Assembly: GCA_033439265.1 (NCBI GenBank) | Contig: JAVTVX010000020.1 | Span: 19,672,001 to 19,736,000 of the forward strand | From: Dillenia suffruticosa | Taxonomy: Eukaryota > Streptophyta > Magnoliopsida > Dilleniales > Dilleniaceae | Direction of reading: 5' to 3' | DNA length: 64,000 nucleotides | Shown: positions 24,114 through 36,293 of the stretch, one piece after another | Position numbering within the stretch: the first letter of the stretch is position 1 | How the letters are laid out: each line of letters opens with the position of its first letter | The notes under the pieces: model-generated | Told to the model about the DNA's origin: nothing | The model's input: only the letters and a program-made list of their open reading frames with translations | Databases searched by the model: none | Position numbers and translations under genes: made by a program

Positions 24114-26284
24114 TTTAATATTTAATCTATACTAAAATTGATTAATTTTATTTTAAATTTTATCTGGATAAACCCATAGACCAGAAAGGCCTATCAGTCA
24201 AGACATCAACATAAAAGAAGTCACAAATGATGATTTGAAAGTTGGATTTTTTCCCCCCTTAAAACGTAAAAGAAGGCAAATAAATAGCAAGCCAAATGAT
24301 TTTAGAGTTTAATTCTAAACTTGTTATTTAGTAGCATTTATAAAAAAAAAGAAAATCATATAAAAATTAAAATTTTTGTAAAGTTTATTTTATTTTTATT
24401 GATTTACTAATCTTCACTTGGATTTAAACTTAAACTATATAAATTTTTTTTATTAATCTAAATAACAACAGTTGAAATTAAAATTAAATTTTACAATTTT
24501 TTTTATGAAATTTATTTGATTTGGAATACAAACTTAATGTTTATACGCAAATTGGTGAGACATGCTATTTACTAATTTATTTGATTTTTAGTTAGTCCCT
24601 TGTCATGGTAATTTAGTTATCCACGGGATAGAGATTTTTTTTTTTTTTTTTCCCCCTTGTTTCTACCATCCCCATTTTCATATTTCCATCCAATCCACGA
24701 GTGCGCCCATAAAAAAGTTGAAATTAGATAATATTTTTAATATTTAAAGTTACAAATATGTAGTATTTAAATTGTTTGTGAAAATTTTAATTTAACTTAT
24801 AAAAAAAGGCCTATTTCTATTTATCAATTTTTAATTTAAATTAATATTATTCTTAATAAATTAAAGTAAAATAGGGAATAGTTATAACAAGTTGAAGCGT
24901 GCAAGTGGAGGTTCCGAAACACACACATGCAATGTAGAAAATTTTTACTATTTTTTTTTATAGGTATCGATATTCTTAAAATGGATGAGCGTTAAATAAT
25001 CATTCAATATCTATCATCTTGCATGAAATAGAATAGCATATTAATTAATTATTAAATAGCGGTACAATCACCGTCCATCTATCGGTCTTTGATTTTGAGA
25101 ATGTTTGGTGAGTGAATGGGCAACCTTACTTGCCTTCTAACCGGTGATGGCACGGAATCCAACAATCCATAACCACAAATCCAATAGACTACCAAGTGAC
25201 AATGTTTAATTATAACTTTGGAAAATTTTTGATTATCCTCTCATAAAGTAATTATGGTTTTTACGCTCTTAAGCACACAAGAGACCGGTCATGCAATATA
25301 TACCGAGTAAGGATGACCAACCAAGGACATGCATACATTACAAGAGTCAACACATGGCAAAAATTATGATTCTTCTTGATCTGTTCTCTTTCTAACTTGA
25401 GTATCAGATCTTCTTCTGTCAAATCACTTCCGATGGATATTTTATAGGTCTTTTTATCAACGAAAATTAACAGACACACCAATATCGATTTCCCATACAA
25501 GTTGATAAAATAGTTTATCCGCGGTGTAAATTTACGTGTTATTTTGTCTTTTTGAGAATTTGAAGTGGGTAAAAGAGTAATTTTAGTTTTCCTGTAAAAG
25601 TTGTTGTTAACAATGCCGATTAAATAGCAATCCAAAAACTATCAACCAGACACCATAATTGCTGAAAGCGAAATGCGATAAAATTGGTCAATTGTAGGGA
25701 GAAGGGACGAGGAAGAGATATTACCCGTTAAGGTGCTATTGGATTTTTGTGCAAATTGAACTTATGGAGGGTGTCGCTCCATCAAACAATGTTGTGACAA
25801 ATAGATTTATACAATAGAAGAGAACGGGAAGTAGGACAATGTTGTGACAAATATGTATGATATTTGTAGATCATTTACCGCTAAGATTGAAATCAATACA
25901 TACAACTCGATTGTTTTCTTGTACGTTAAGGTCATAAAAAGGTTAAAAGAGAGTTAAGAGAGAGAAATAGATTTATACACTTTGCACACCTGAATAGTAA
26001 AGAGTTTTTGTTTAAATATTTTTTATAAAAGTAAGATTTAGTACTCAAATTTTCTTGAATACGTATATTTTTATAATTTTCGGGAAAAAAATAAATTTAT
26101 ACACTTCGGATAAATCTTATAAGAATTATAATGTTCTGATTTTGAATTAATGATAGGCCAAGTGAAGTTTTAAATTTTACACGATCACCATCACTCTTTA
26201 CATATATTAGAAAAGGCTAAAAGCGCACACGCAGGGGAGGCTCGTATTTGTTATGTTATAGCAGCAACAGGAAGCCGCTAGGAC
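23756..26284. other. Gene-free AT-rich region
   Basis: No recognisable gene. A TA microsatellite lies at about 24069-24110 and a T-run at 24630-24650. A 124-codon minus-strand frame (25261-25635) has ordinary composition but no motif that I can identify, and is not called. The words CAATGTTGTGACAAATA are repeated at 25786 and 25837, a small local duplication. Confidence 0.5.
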
Positions 26285-26415
26285 TTTTTTTTTTTTTTAT
26301 GCCTCTAGATATGGTATCTTGAATCAATTATTACTATACTAAAATTTTTCTTTCTTTTCACGAGATTTGAATCCAGTTAAAGATGGAGGTTATGACCACC
26401 ACTATTGCTTTAATA
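26285..26415 (-). repeat. tRNA-derived SINE-like repeat, minus orientation
   Basis: On the minus strand, a box-A-like AGCAATAGTGGTGG is followed about 30 bases later by a box-B-like GGATTCAAATCTCG. Next come GATTCAAGATACCATATC and a run of about 15 A (T-run at 26287-26301 on the plus strand). The head, body and A-tail order is that of a plant SINE. It appears to be a different subfamily from the other SINE-like copies in the window. Confidence 0.5.
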
Positions 26416-27850
26416 AATATCTCTTGTGGGTTGGTGGTAATTAATTTAGGATACCTTACGGTGGTCCAAACTTATGCATGCCAACTATGCCCTGCAGCCA
26501 TGAAAACCAAAGTCAGAGTATAATGGCCTAGGATGGTCCACTTCCCCCACTCCATCTCTCATTTTTGGAAGCTGTGAAGTGATGGGGAGATCTTACAAAT
26601 CGGAGAAAAGTGTCCGATGGCATATACATATACGTATACACACACACACACACTCATTTCTATAGCAATTTTCTGATCAGTCGGTACCTAGGATGTATTC
26701 TTTTAAACTGTATTCGTTACTTCGACAATCTCTAAACAAAATTTGTAAAAATAACATTTTTTTCCCCGAAAATCTTCTATAGTGTGAGAATATTTTTCCA
26801 TGTATGCAACGTCTTTGCACTTATTACCATCTTCAATTTTGATTTATTTTGGTAATAACCGAAAGCTCTCGAGCCAAAAACTTGATCCGAAATTACTCGG
26901 ACCATAAATTTAACTATAGCGAAACAAGTAGAAGAGAAAAGGAATTATATGAAAGAAGATACAAAGAATTATATAAATGTTGTAGGACCCTAAGACCCTA
27001 ATGTGGAGAGACATCCAAGGCAAACTCAACTGCCAAACCTAATTCTGCTCAAACCCCTTGCCCTCAACACTACCCATCACAAGGAACCTTTTTCCTTTTC
27101 CTTTTTCCCCTCTACCTCTAACCGTTTCCTTAAAAACAACGATAAAATCTGGTTTCTCTCTCTCTCTCTCTCTCTTCCTTTTCTTTGTATTTTCTATTTT
27201 TCTTCTTTAGGCTGTGGTGGGCACAACCGCATCACTCTCCCCAAGAAAATTTCTACAGGTCACATGCCAAACCGACAAGAGGAACTGATAAGGACATCCA
27301 GGATTCAACCATTCTTTTCTTTTTTGAACTCTTTTTTCTTCGCATGACTCGAAAGCCACTCCAGTTTGAAGAAATTGGACACCTCAATTGTTATCAATAA
27401 GCTTGATCTTTCAATTCTAAGTTTTTTTTGTTTCTATTGTGTTTTCTAGTTCATATCTTGTAGTAACGAAGTAACTCGAGCAATCTCAGTTGGTTGGCCT
27501 TGACATATTACTGATCATGCAGATGAAAATAAAAGTTTAAATCTTTATATAAGAACAAGTATTATTAATATATTAATGATTTTATGTTTATGGGCAATAG
27601 CATCTGAACAATGGATTTACGGGGTACACAATTAACGAAAAGGAAAAGCATTAAAATAGAATATGGGCTTTACTAATAGTAGCATTGTGTATGAGAAAGA
27701 GGCATTTCCTTGTTATTAAGGGTCAAGGTTCAGAGCGTGTGCTGTTACACTTATGAAAAAAAAACCCCCCATTTAGAGCAAGGAAACAAGGAAACAACAT
27801 TAATGCAATGAAACTACAATTACAAAAGGTAAAGACATCCCATGCCATGA
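26416..27850. other. Intergenic, downstream of the intact P450 gene
   Basis: No gene is supported. A CA microsatellite is at 26639-26654 and a CT run at 27157-27172. The plus-strand frame at 27003-27347 is low in complexity and unrecognised. The last 150 bases or so probably contain the 3' UTR of the minus-strand P450. Confidence 0.5.
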
Positions 27851-29416
27851 TTACTTCTCCACACCTCTTTCCGCAAACCTCACAGGAAAGCCCCCACCCA
27901 TTTTGGTAGTCAATGTGGCAACAAACACTGGCTCAAAACATTCCACCGCCTGCACCACCCTCCACCGCCGCAAAACACCAGCAACCACCCTCTTCATCTG
28001 CAGAAAAGCCATCTCCTTCCCTAGACAAACCCTAGGACCTGCTTGAAAAACAGGGTATGTGTAAACATCCCTACCCACAAAACTCCATTTCTCAGAAACA
28101 GGGTCTCTCTGTAACCATCTTTCAGGCTTGAACTCTGCCCATTCAGTCCCCCAAAGCTTTTCTAGTCTCCCCATCGCATACGGATGGTATGCCACCCTGT
28201 TTCCCTTCTTCACCACCGTTCCGTCCGGCAATACGTCATCAATTGCCGCCACTTTTGTGTCTACTGGTACCGGAGGATACAGCCTCATGGTCTCACATAA
28301 TGAAGCATGCGTGTAAACCATATCTTTCACCTCGTCGTAAACAGAACACTCTGTTTTGCTTTGTTTTTCCTCTGTTATTTCTTTTAAAATCTTATTTTCA
28401 GCGTCTGGGTTTTTCGATAGCAGCCAGAAAAACCATGACAAAGCTGCCGAGGTCGTGTCTCGGCCAGCTAGAATGAAGCTTATCACAACATCAACTATCA
28501 TTTCCTCATCGGAATGACCTGAATTCAAGAATCTTGACAGAAGGTCAACAGAATCAAGACATGATTTTGAGTCCAATTCCTTTTTCTTCTCTCTAATCAC
28601 TTGTTTTGCGAAATCTCTGACTTCAGAAACTACCTTTCTGAGACGCTTTTCTGACCCCATGTTGAAAGCTTTCTTGAGTTGCCATATAAAATGGAAATTG
28701 CAGTTGAATCTTCCGCTAATGGTGCTTGTTGTTTCTTCAAAAGCAGAGGCAAAACTCTGTTCCGGTAAAGAAGGTAACAAGTATTTTGGATCATACCCGA
28801 ATGCAACTTTGCAAATATTATCAAAAGCAAATCTCTGCAAAATATCTTGCAAATCAAGAACGGTTTTATTTGCAGCCGCTTCGGATAAAATTGGAATTAG
28901 TCTTTCATTTAACTCTTCATCAACCACTTTCTCTACAAAGCTTCTGAGAGACCTTGTGTTGAATGCATGACTAGCGTTTTGTCTTTGGAATTTCCAATTC
29001 TCTCCATCGGAATTGAAAATCCCATTTCCGAGGAAATCAGTGAGTGATTTTCGAAAATGTTGACCTTTGGGGTAAATAGAGAAGTGGGATTTGAGAATGT
29101 GTTGAACGTTCGCAGGATTTGCAGTAAAAACCTGTCGGTCTCCAAAACAACGATTAAGAACAAAGGTTGAATTTGGTGAGATTTGGAGGAGGTCCGAAAT
29201 CCACTGAACTCTTCTCTTTTGATTTGCAGAAATTGCAGGAGCAGAGCCAATTATTGGGTATGATTTGGGAAACAGTTTGTTGGGTGATGAAAGAGAGCGT
29301 GATTTTGTCTTGGTCTTGACAAGTACAGAAAGGAGTAGTAGTGGGAGAATGAAGAGAGTGAAAGTAGGTAATGGCAGCAGAACAAGTTCTGCGCTGTCTT
29401 GTGATTTGGAAGCCAT
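27851..29416 (-). CDS. CYP94-type cytochrome P450 (fatty acid omega-hydroxylase type)
   Basis: A complete, intronless P450 of 521 residues from the chosen start. CYP94 enzymes sit on the ER face and use NADPH-P450 reductase to hydroxylate the omega end of fatty acids (CYP94A) or jasmonoyl-isoleucine (CYP94B/C). This one looks most like CYP94A, but the substrate cannot be read from sequence. Counting from the upstream in-frame ATG at 29467 (538 residues): membrane anchor about 29-50, hinge PKSYPIIGS about 67-75, I-helix AGRDTTS 334-340, ExxR ETMR 392-395, PERW 448-451, heme loop FQAGPRVCLG 474-483 with Cys481. The ATG at 29416 (MASKSQDS) is preferred because the TATA box at 29492-29498 would place the transcript start almost on the upstream ATG. 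Length and all key residues are normal. A pseudogene copy is at 10048-11524 and a C-terminal fragment at 42130-42309. Confidence 0.93.
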   Translation of the reverse strand: MASKSQDSAELVLLPLPTFTLFILPLLLLSVLVKTKTKSRSLSSPNKLFPKSYPIIGSAPAISANQKRRVQWISDLLQISPNSTFVLNRCFGDRQVFTANPANVQHILKSHFSIYPKGQHFRKSLTDFLGNGIFNSDGENWKFQRQNASHAFNTRSLRSFVEKVVDEELNERLIPILSEAAANKTVLDLQDILQRFAFDNICKVAFGYDPKYLLPSLPEQSFASAFEETTSTISGRFNCNFHFIWQLKKAFNMGSEKRLRKVVSEVRDFAKQVIREKKKELDSKSCLDSVDLLSRFLNSGHSDEEMIVDVVISFILAGRDTTSAALSWFFWLLSKNPDAENKILKEITEEKQSKTECSVYDEVKDMVYTHASLCETMRLYPPVPVDTKVAAIDDVLPDGTVVKKGNRVAYHPYAMGRLEKLWGTEWAEFKPERWLQRDPVSEKWSFVGRDVYTYPVFQAGPRVCLGKEMAFLQMKRVVAGVLRRWRVVQAVECFEPVFVATLTTKMGGGFPVRFAERGVEK

Positions 29417-29491
29417 TGATGAAGAGATTTTTCGGAGGGTACTGGCACCGATGAATTTTGAGAACAAGCGGTGTGGAATGGTGCATGGGTA

Positions 29492-29498
29492 TTTATAT
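29492..29498 (-). promoter_or_regulatory. TATA box of the intact CYP94 gene
   Basis: On the minus strand the sequence reads GATATAAATACCC. With the usual 25-35 base distance, transcription would start near 29460-29470, giving a 5' UTR of about 50 bases to the ATG at 29416. The pseudogene at 10048 has a matching TATAAATACACCC box. Confidence 0.6.
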
Positions 29499-30292
29499 CT
29501 GCCAACGCTGACATGAGTGGATGTGGGAGTCCCATGATTGAATTCTTATCCGATGGGTTACCTTTTTACGAGCATAGCAGATAGATTTTTGTCTTCCAAT
29601 CAGGAATGAATTGGCCCATGTCCATGCGGTGTAAAGCTAGATATCGCACAACCCTTTTCACCACCCCCATTTAATTTGCTTGTCCTACCGAAGTTTTCAT
29701 ATTCCATGCATCATGCATGTTTTTCGTCTTCTAGGGTGGGGTTGATAAATACTATTGTTACATTCCATTTATACTTTCTACTTGTAAATTATTTTTATGT
29801 GTATATTTATATTTCATTACTTTAACTACTATAATGAAATTAATAATTATATGTATTGATAAATATATAACAAAACAGTATGTAAAATATATAGTTTGCT
29901 CTCTAATTTTGATAGGCTTATTAATCAAAACAAATGGGGGATTTCCATGTCATACTACAGAGGTGATCCTAATCCTCGAAAAAATTACTAGGTCCAGGAT
30001 TGGGAAGGTGATTTTCCTATAAAAACAAATAAAAAAATAAATTCAAGTTTGCGTAGGAATTGATGGGTTGGATGTGAAGCTATACCAAACACAAAGAAGA
30101 ACATGTGCTATATTTTTTAATTGGGTTTACTTATCTGAACCAAGGTAGCATTTGGAATAGTACATAAGATGAGAGGTTGCATACGAAACCGAAAATTTGA
30201 TGTTTTGTTTAGGGAGATGTAGACAAAATTCAAATTTTCTCCATTTTTAAAAACAAAAGTAAACCAATTTTCTATATCTCTCTTTTTAAGGG
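29499..30292. other. Upstream region of the intact P450 and spacer
   Basis: No gene. The first few hundred bases should hold the P450 promoter, but no confident regulatory site other than the TATA box can be named. The rest is AT-rich. Confidence 0.5.
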
Positions 30293-31460
30293 TGTTGGTA
30301 GTTATGCCCAAGTTGGGCCATTTTTTTTAATTTAGGGATTAGTTTCTTTTAAAATAATCCCTTAACTAACCAATGATAGATTAACCACCCCAAGGCATCT
30401 CTCTAGAAAATGTCTTTCTTACCCCAACGACTGTCTCTCTCTCCTTGAGTCTCTGATTATGTCTCATAAGATATTTGTGGGGTTGTGAAAGCATGAAAAG
30501 CCACAATGAGGATTTTCAACAGAGAGCATAAAATGCTATAGACGAAGAGAGGGAACCCCAAAAGCAAACACTTTTTTAGAGAGAAAAGATTAAGAGTTCG
30601 AGAAATTTTCAAATACAAAAATTTCTTCCGTCGTTGGGTTTATCAAACTTTGGATTGAGATGTTATGGATCCATAGTGATGATTCGTTTCGTGATTATCA
30701 GCCCGACCAAGCGATCTATACAAAAGAGTTCGTGAATTGGTTGATTTCTTAGAACTCTACACAATGAGATATTTATCCAAATTCTGAATTTTTTAATTTA
30801 TATATTTTCGCATGCGCATGTAGTGTAATAAATTTAACATTGGTATTAGAGCTAATTAGATTTATTAAAAAAATTCAGAATTTTTTGGGCATAAAAATTT
30901 AAAGTTTGGATTACGAATGAGTTTCGTGAATCCAATGATACCACAAGAATACCCATGGCTTAAGGATCATGAAAATAATTTTTGTTGAATTTTTTGAGTG
31001 TGTTAAGCTCGTGATAAGTTCGGTCAAAATTTTCAACGTTACGGACACAAAAGTTTAGATCTGTTGAGTTAGAGAATAAATTGATATATAAAATTGGTAT
31101 AAATATATTTCTTGTATGGTGGTCTACATTTTGACATATATATTGCATATTTTGGTTGTTAGAAATCGAGTTTCAAGCATGACCGCGAAGAGCCAAAATT
31201 TTGTACGTCTGATTTATCGAGGGCAAGGCTTATTTCTCCCAAAGATTGAATTAGGGATAAATTGGGAACGTTGAATTTTGAATAACAGTCAAAATCCATG
31301 TCAAAATCAAGTCGGAATGGAGTTTTCCGTCAATCGGGTCGTACAAACCCATCAGGCAGAGAAGACCTGACCCAACTAGCGGGCCCGTGAGGTACACGCG
31401 CTTGGAAGGAGCATGAAGCTGTTGACCGTAGGCGCATTCTATTTTTAATTGAAACAATGA
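30293..31460 (+). mobile_element. LTR-retrotransposon fossil: one LTR plus leader
   Basis: An LTR of about 547 bp (30293-30839) starts TGTTGGTAGT and ends TTTAACA. It is followed directly by TGGTATTAGAGC (30841-30852), a one-base variant of the initiator-Met tRNA primer site. The LTR length and the GACCAAGCGATC block (30706-30717) before a short CT-poor end are reminiscent of plant copia LTRs, but no pol remnant follows. The right limit is approximate. No second LTR is found in the window. Confidence 0.6.
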
Positions 31461-31999
31461 ACAATCAATTTAATTTATAAAGAGTACTAAATTTCATAAT
31501 CAAGTTTTGTATTTGAAACTTAAAAAAAAATAATATTAGAAAAAACTTTTCTAAATTAAGTTTAATAATAATTAAATTGAATTAATTAAAATATAATTTT
31601 GAATATCAATTGATTTAGTTAAAAAATAGTATTCTTAATTAAAATAACAAATTTAATAAAAAAATCTAAAATTTTGTAAGTAAATTTCTTTTATAAAAAT
31701 AATTTTATATTTTCTTAAGGTTATTTCATCTCAAGTTGGGTTTTATTTCATGAGAATTCATGAAAGGTCACCTGGAAAGTCGGTCAGCATTAATAACGTT
31801 GAGTGGGTCATAATTAAGGAAATCAACATGTGTGAATTTCAACTTCCCCACGTTGTTGATTTTCAGGAGCAGTTGGTATGTGGGACATTTAATAAATTTG
31901 TGTACCCTACCAACCTCAATGATCTGAGAAAATGGGGTTTTGCTGCATAGCTATTAATATTTATAAAAATTATTAGGAGGGTTCTCCCTGTATAAAGTG
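31461..31999. other. AT-rich spacer with SINE-tail-like sequence
   Basis: GAATTAATTAAAATATAATTTTGAATATCAATTGATTTAG (about 31578-31617) resembles the SINE tail of the 20-24 kb copies, in a decayed state. A 66-codon plus-strand frame (31750-31950) has balanced composition but no recognisable motif. Confidence 0.35.
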
Positions 32000-33743
32000 C
32001 GGCCCTGACCCAAATTTTTATTTTATTTTTTTGTGTGTATCATAAATACCGAAAGAAAAAGATGAAGTGTGAAAAAAAGAAGTAAAAAAAAAAAAAACAA
32101 AGAAAGAAAAAAAAAATCGGTAACAGTGAAACAAAAAAATTTAGTGAAAAAAAGAATGGCGAAAAGTGAAATATAAAAAAGAATTAAAAAGAAGAAGAAA
32201 AAGAAACTCAAAAAAAGTAAAAGAAAAAAAAAAGGAATGGTGAAAGATAAAAGGTGAAAAAAAAGAGCTAAAAAAAGAAAGGTAAAGGGTGAAAAAAAAC
32301 TAAAAAAAAAAATAGCAGAAGCAAATTGTTCCCATCTAATGTGGCAATTCCTCCCACCTCCCCCTCTCCACTTGTTTTTTTAAAAAAACTTTTAATAGTG
32401 TATAACTATATATGCACATAGTTTTTTTTATCGGAGAGTATTTTAGTAAATTAGACAAACAAAATGAACCCAAAAAACGAAATGACACAAAAAAACCAAA
32501 TTGTACCAAATGGTATCAAGAGAATGAGAGACTTCCAAAAAGAACAGTAAAAACAGTGAAACTCATAAAAAAAACTAAAAAAAACAAAAAAAAAAAGAGA
32601 GAGAGAGAAGAGAAGAGATAAATTAATAAGGAAAAAAATGTGAATGGTGAAAAAGAAGTAAAAAAAAAAAAGAAACAAAAAAAAGAAGGGTAAAAGGTGG
32701 AAAAAAATTAAGTAAATAAGAAATAAAAGAAATAAAAAATAGGAATAGCAAACCAATAAGAGTAAAATCCAAAAAAAAAGAAGAGTGAAGAGTAAAAAAA
32801 AGAAAAAAAAAACAAGAAGAAGAAGAAAAACTCAAAAAAAAAGTATAAAAAAAAAGATGAAATGTGAAAACAAAGAAGTAAAAAAAAAAAAAGCAAAAAA
32901 TAAGTAATTGGTAAAAAAAAAAAATAAGAAATCCCAAAAAAAAAAGTGGAAACAGTAGCAATTGTTCCCATCTGAGGTGGCACCCCTGCCACTCCCCATT
33001 TTCTACCTGTTCCTTTAGACAACCAAAAGGGTTAAAAAAAAAAAGAAAATGGTTCGGAAAAAACCAAATTGCACCAAGTGGCATCTAAAGGAGAAGAGAG
33101 TTCGTTGTGAAAATAGTGAAATAAAAAAAAGAGAAAGAAATGAAAAAAAGCAGAAAGAGGAGAAGAAATAAATTAATAAGAAAAAAAAGGGTGAAGTGTT
33201 GAAAAAAGAAACAAAAAAAGAAGGGCAAAGGGCGAAAAAAAAGTAAAAAAAAAAAGAAGAAGAAAGAAATAGCGTCAAATCAGTAACAATGGAATAAAAA
33301 AAAGAGTAAAAAAAAAAAGAAAAAACGAAAGATGAAAAAAAAAGAAGTAAAAAAAAAAACAAAAGAAGAAGAAGAAAAAAACCTAAAAAATGTAAAAGAC
33401 AAAAAAAGGAAAGATAAGCGGTGAAAAAAATAGAAAAAAAAAAGAAAAGTAATTGTTAAAAAAAAGTATAAAAAAAAAACAAGAAGGGAAAAAAAGTTAG
33501 GAATAATAGCCTACTGTTCCCATTCGAGATGACACTCCCTCCCACTCTCCCTTTTTCACTTGTTTCTCTAACAGAAAAAAGTAAAAAAAAAATAAATAAA
33601 AAAAATAAAGCAGGAAAGGAAAAAAAAAAAGTGGGAATAGTAGCCTACTGTTCCCATCCGACGTGCAATCCCTCCCACACTCTCTCCCCACATTTGTTTG
33701 TTTCTATTATAGTAAGATAAGATAAAATAAGATAAAATAAATA

Positions 33744-33777
<34 letters not shown>

Positions 33778-34875
33778 TATATTGACGGGTGGAAAAAAAA
33801 GTAAGAAACAAAAAAAAGAAACAAAAAAAAAAGAAGTTAAAAAAAGAATAATCACAAACCGATAACAACATAACCCAAAAAAAAAGGAGTGAAATAAAAT
33901 ATTGAATGGTAAAAAAAAGAAGTAAAAAAGGGAATGGTGAAGAGTAAAAAAAAAGAAATAAAAAAAAATAGTAAAAAACCTGTAACAGTGGAACCAAAAA
34001 AAATAAAAGAAAAGAAGGGCGAAGGATTAAAGAAAGGAGAAGAAGAAAAAGAATTCAAAAAAGTAGAAAAAAAAAAAGGAGAAGGGCGGAGAGTAAAAAA
34101 AAAAGTTAAAAAAGGGTAAATAGGTGGAAAAAAAAGTAAAAAACAAAAAAATAAAGGAAGAAACCCAAAAGAAAAGGAAGAAACAATAGTCAATTATTCT
34201 CATCCGAGGTGGTATTCTTTTCCACTCCCTCTTCCCCCATAAGTAAAGGGTGTAAAAAAAAAGTAAAAAAAAAAAAAAGCAAAACGAAAGAAGTAAAAAA
34301 AAAAGTAACAAACCAGTAATAGTGGAATTAAAAAAAAATGAGTGAAAAAAATAAAAAGAAAAAATCAAAAAATGTGAAAAAAAAGAAGAGTGGATGATGA
34401 AAAAAAAGTAAAAAGAAACAAAAAAGGGTAAATTGGATAAAAAAAAGTAAAAAAAAAAAAAGAACAGTATCCTACTATTCCAATCCGAGATGGCACTCCC
34501 TCCCACTCCGTGAAGGGTGAAAAAAATGTAAAAAAAAGTAAAAAATTCAAAAGAAAAAAGAGTAAAAAAAATGATGAAAGGTGAAAAAAATGAAATTAAA
34601 AAAAGAAGCAAAAAAAATGGTAATCAAGTAAAAAAAAGTAAAAGAAAGAGAGAAAAAGAAATCAAAAATAAAAAACCCAAGAAAAAAGAATAAACAGTAA
34701 TCTACTGTTCCAATCATACGTGACACTCCCACTCCTCTCTCTCCTACTCGAAGAAGAAACCAAAAAAAAAATCCCAAAAAGAGAAAAAAAAAAATAAACA
34801 GTAGCCCACTATTCAAATCCTACGTAGCGCTCCCCCGCACTTCTCTCTCCCCCACTTATTTGCTTCTATTATAGT
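32000..34875. repeat. Purine-rich array with eight pyrimidine-rich modules
   Basis: Over almost 2.9 kb the plus strand is nearly all A and G (GTGAAAAAAAAGAAGTAAAAA-like units). The exceptions are islands of about 60 bases of the form CTACTGTTCCCATCCGAGAT, GGCACTCCCTCCCACTC and a CT-rich end. Islands begin near 32327, 32953, 33508, 33637, 34183, 34467, 34690 and 34798. A second recurring string, GTAACAGTGGAACCAAAAAA and variants, sits in the purine parts (32118, 33282, 33861, 33981, 34315). A third, ACCAAATTGTACCAA, occurs at about 32500 and 33063. Two islands (33637, 34798) end in TTTCTATTATAGTA. The array therefore grew by repeated duplication of a larger unit. Long minus-strand open frames here are only poly-F/L/S. 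The family is not recognised. Confidence 0.85.
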
Positions 34876-35719
34876 ATATAAGATTATTTTAAAATTTAAT
34901 ATTATTATTTAAATGTAAAATATTACAGTGCTAAGTTCTAACTTTATGATTTATGAACATTGCTAGTTATAAAAATTGTGAAATTTTTAAGTGATAGCAT
35001 TGATCCACGGATGTTGACATTCATAAAAATTATAAAAAAATTTTAAATTTGAAATTCCTGCAAAGTGCTATGCGTGGCTTGGGATGGATTTTGATATATT
35101 TTTTTAAAAAATTAAATTATATTTAATTAATATTTATTTTGATAAAATAATAATTTTAATTTTTATACGAAGATTTAATTTTTAGTTATAAAATTTAATA
35201 TATTCTTTAGAAATTTTAATTTACTTAAAAATAGAAAATTTTTTGGACATCCAAAAGTGAAGTCACAGTCGAGCGGACACCCTCAACGAGGATAGATTCA
35301 TCGTGCTGATTGGTGTAATTATTTAGATGTCGTTGACTTACATTCGGAATTGCAACCAAAACCGGTAAAAATCGAAATCCTATTTTAAATATGTATACCT
35401 TTTAAAATTAGAATCATATAATTATTAATTTTATTTTTGATAAAAAATATTTAAAAATTAGTAATTTTAAAATTTTATTTTATTTTTTAAAATTAAAACA
35501 ATAATTACCTCTAATTTATTTTTTAATTTTATTTTTTAAAAAAATAAAAATAAAATAAAAATATGTTTTAAAATTGGAAGGATGTAATTTTATTTTAGTG
35601 AAAGCTATATTTAAAATTAAAACTATAATTACCTCTAATGTATGAAGATGGCGGGCTTCATCGCGGATGGTCTTCTCGGCAGGACGACGATACCTTGTTG
35701 GGAAAGGGTGTTTATGGTG
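34876..35719. other. AT-rich spacer
   Basis: No gene. A few hundred bases of TTTTAAAATTAA-type sequence include two related stretches (35386-35450 and 35570-35640) that share TTTTAAAATTAGAATCATAT-like and ACCTCTAAT strings, suggesting a decayed local duplication. Confidence 0.4.
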
Positions 35720-35729
35720 GTGGGTGGGT

Positions 35730-35730
35730 T

Positions 35731-35771
<41 letters not shown>

Positions 35772-35841
35772 TGGAAGGAGACGTGGGGTGAAATCGTGGG
35801 TAAAATGTGAGAATTATTTTTGTTGGGTTTTATGGGGTTCG

Positions 35842-35903
<62 letters not shown>

Positions 35904-35975
35904 TGAAATCGTGGGTAAGTAAAATATAAGAATTATTTTTGTTGGGTTTTATGGGGTTCAGACGAAACCCGTAAT
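35730..35975 (+). repeat. Two-copy tandem duplication with (GA)n arrays
   Basis: Each copy has a GA array (35736-35767 and 35844-35897), then GGTGAAATCGTGGGTAA, GAGAATTATTTTTGTTGGGT or AAGAATTATTTTTG, and TTTTATGGGGTTCGGACGA. The second GA array is longer. Period is about 110 bp. Confidence 0.85.
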
Positions 35976-36293
35976 TCTATTTGGGTTTTACAAAATTTTT
36001 TTATGGGTTTCATTTTCATGCTCTTTTTTATTTTATTTTATTAATCTAAATAAATAATTTATATGTATTTCAAATTTATTCATAATTTTTATATTTTTAA
36101 TCAAATATAACCTTAATTTAAATAATTTAAAATTTTAATAAAAATTCAGATATGAAGAATCCCATCCACATCAATTCGATGCATCACAAAGTTTTCTCTC
36201 GTCTCGAGAGTACCGCGTGACTCTATTTGGCAGCAACCCAGCAAGATTTAAGCTTTATTGACAAGACACCTGTCCGATTTTCAAGCTCTTCGG

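Noticed and set aside
25261-25635. A 124-codon minus-strand frame
   Set aside because: No recognisable family, no promoter or partner exons, in gene-free surroundings.
27003-27347. A 114-codon plus-strand frame downstream of the P450
   Set aside because: Low-complexity serine/phenylalanine content from a CT run; no family likeness.
32023-34816. Many minus-strand open frames up to 194 codons rich in F, L, S and Y that look like membrane proteins
   Set aside because: They are the complement of an A/G-rich repeat array. The residues follow directly from base composition and there are no conserved motifs.
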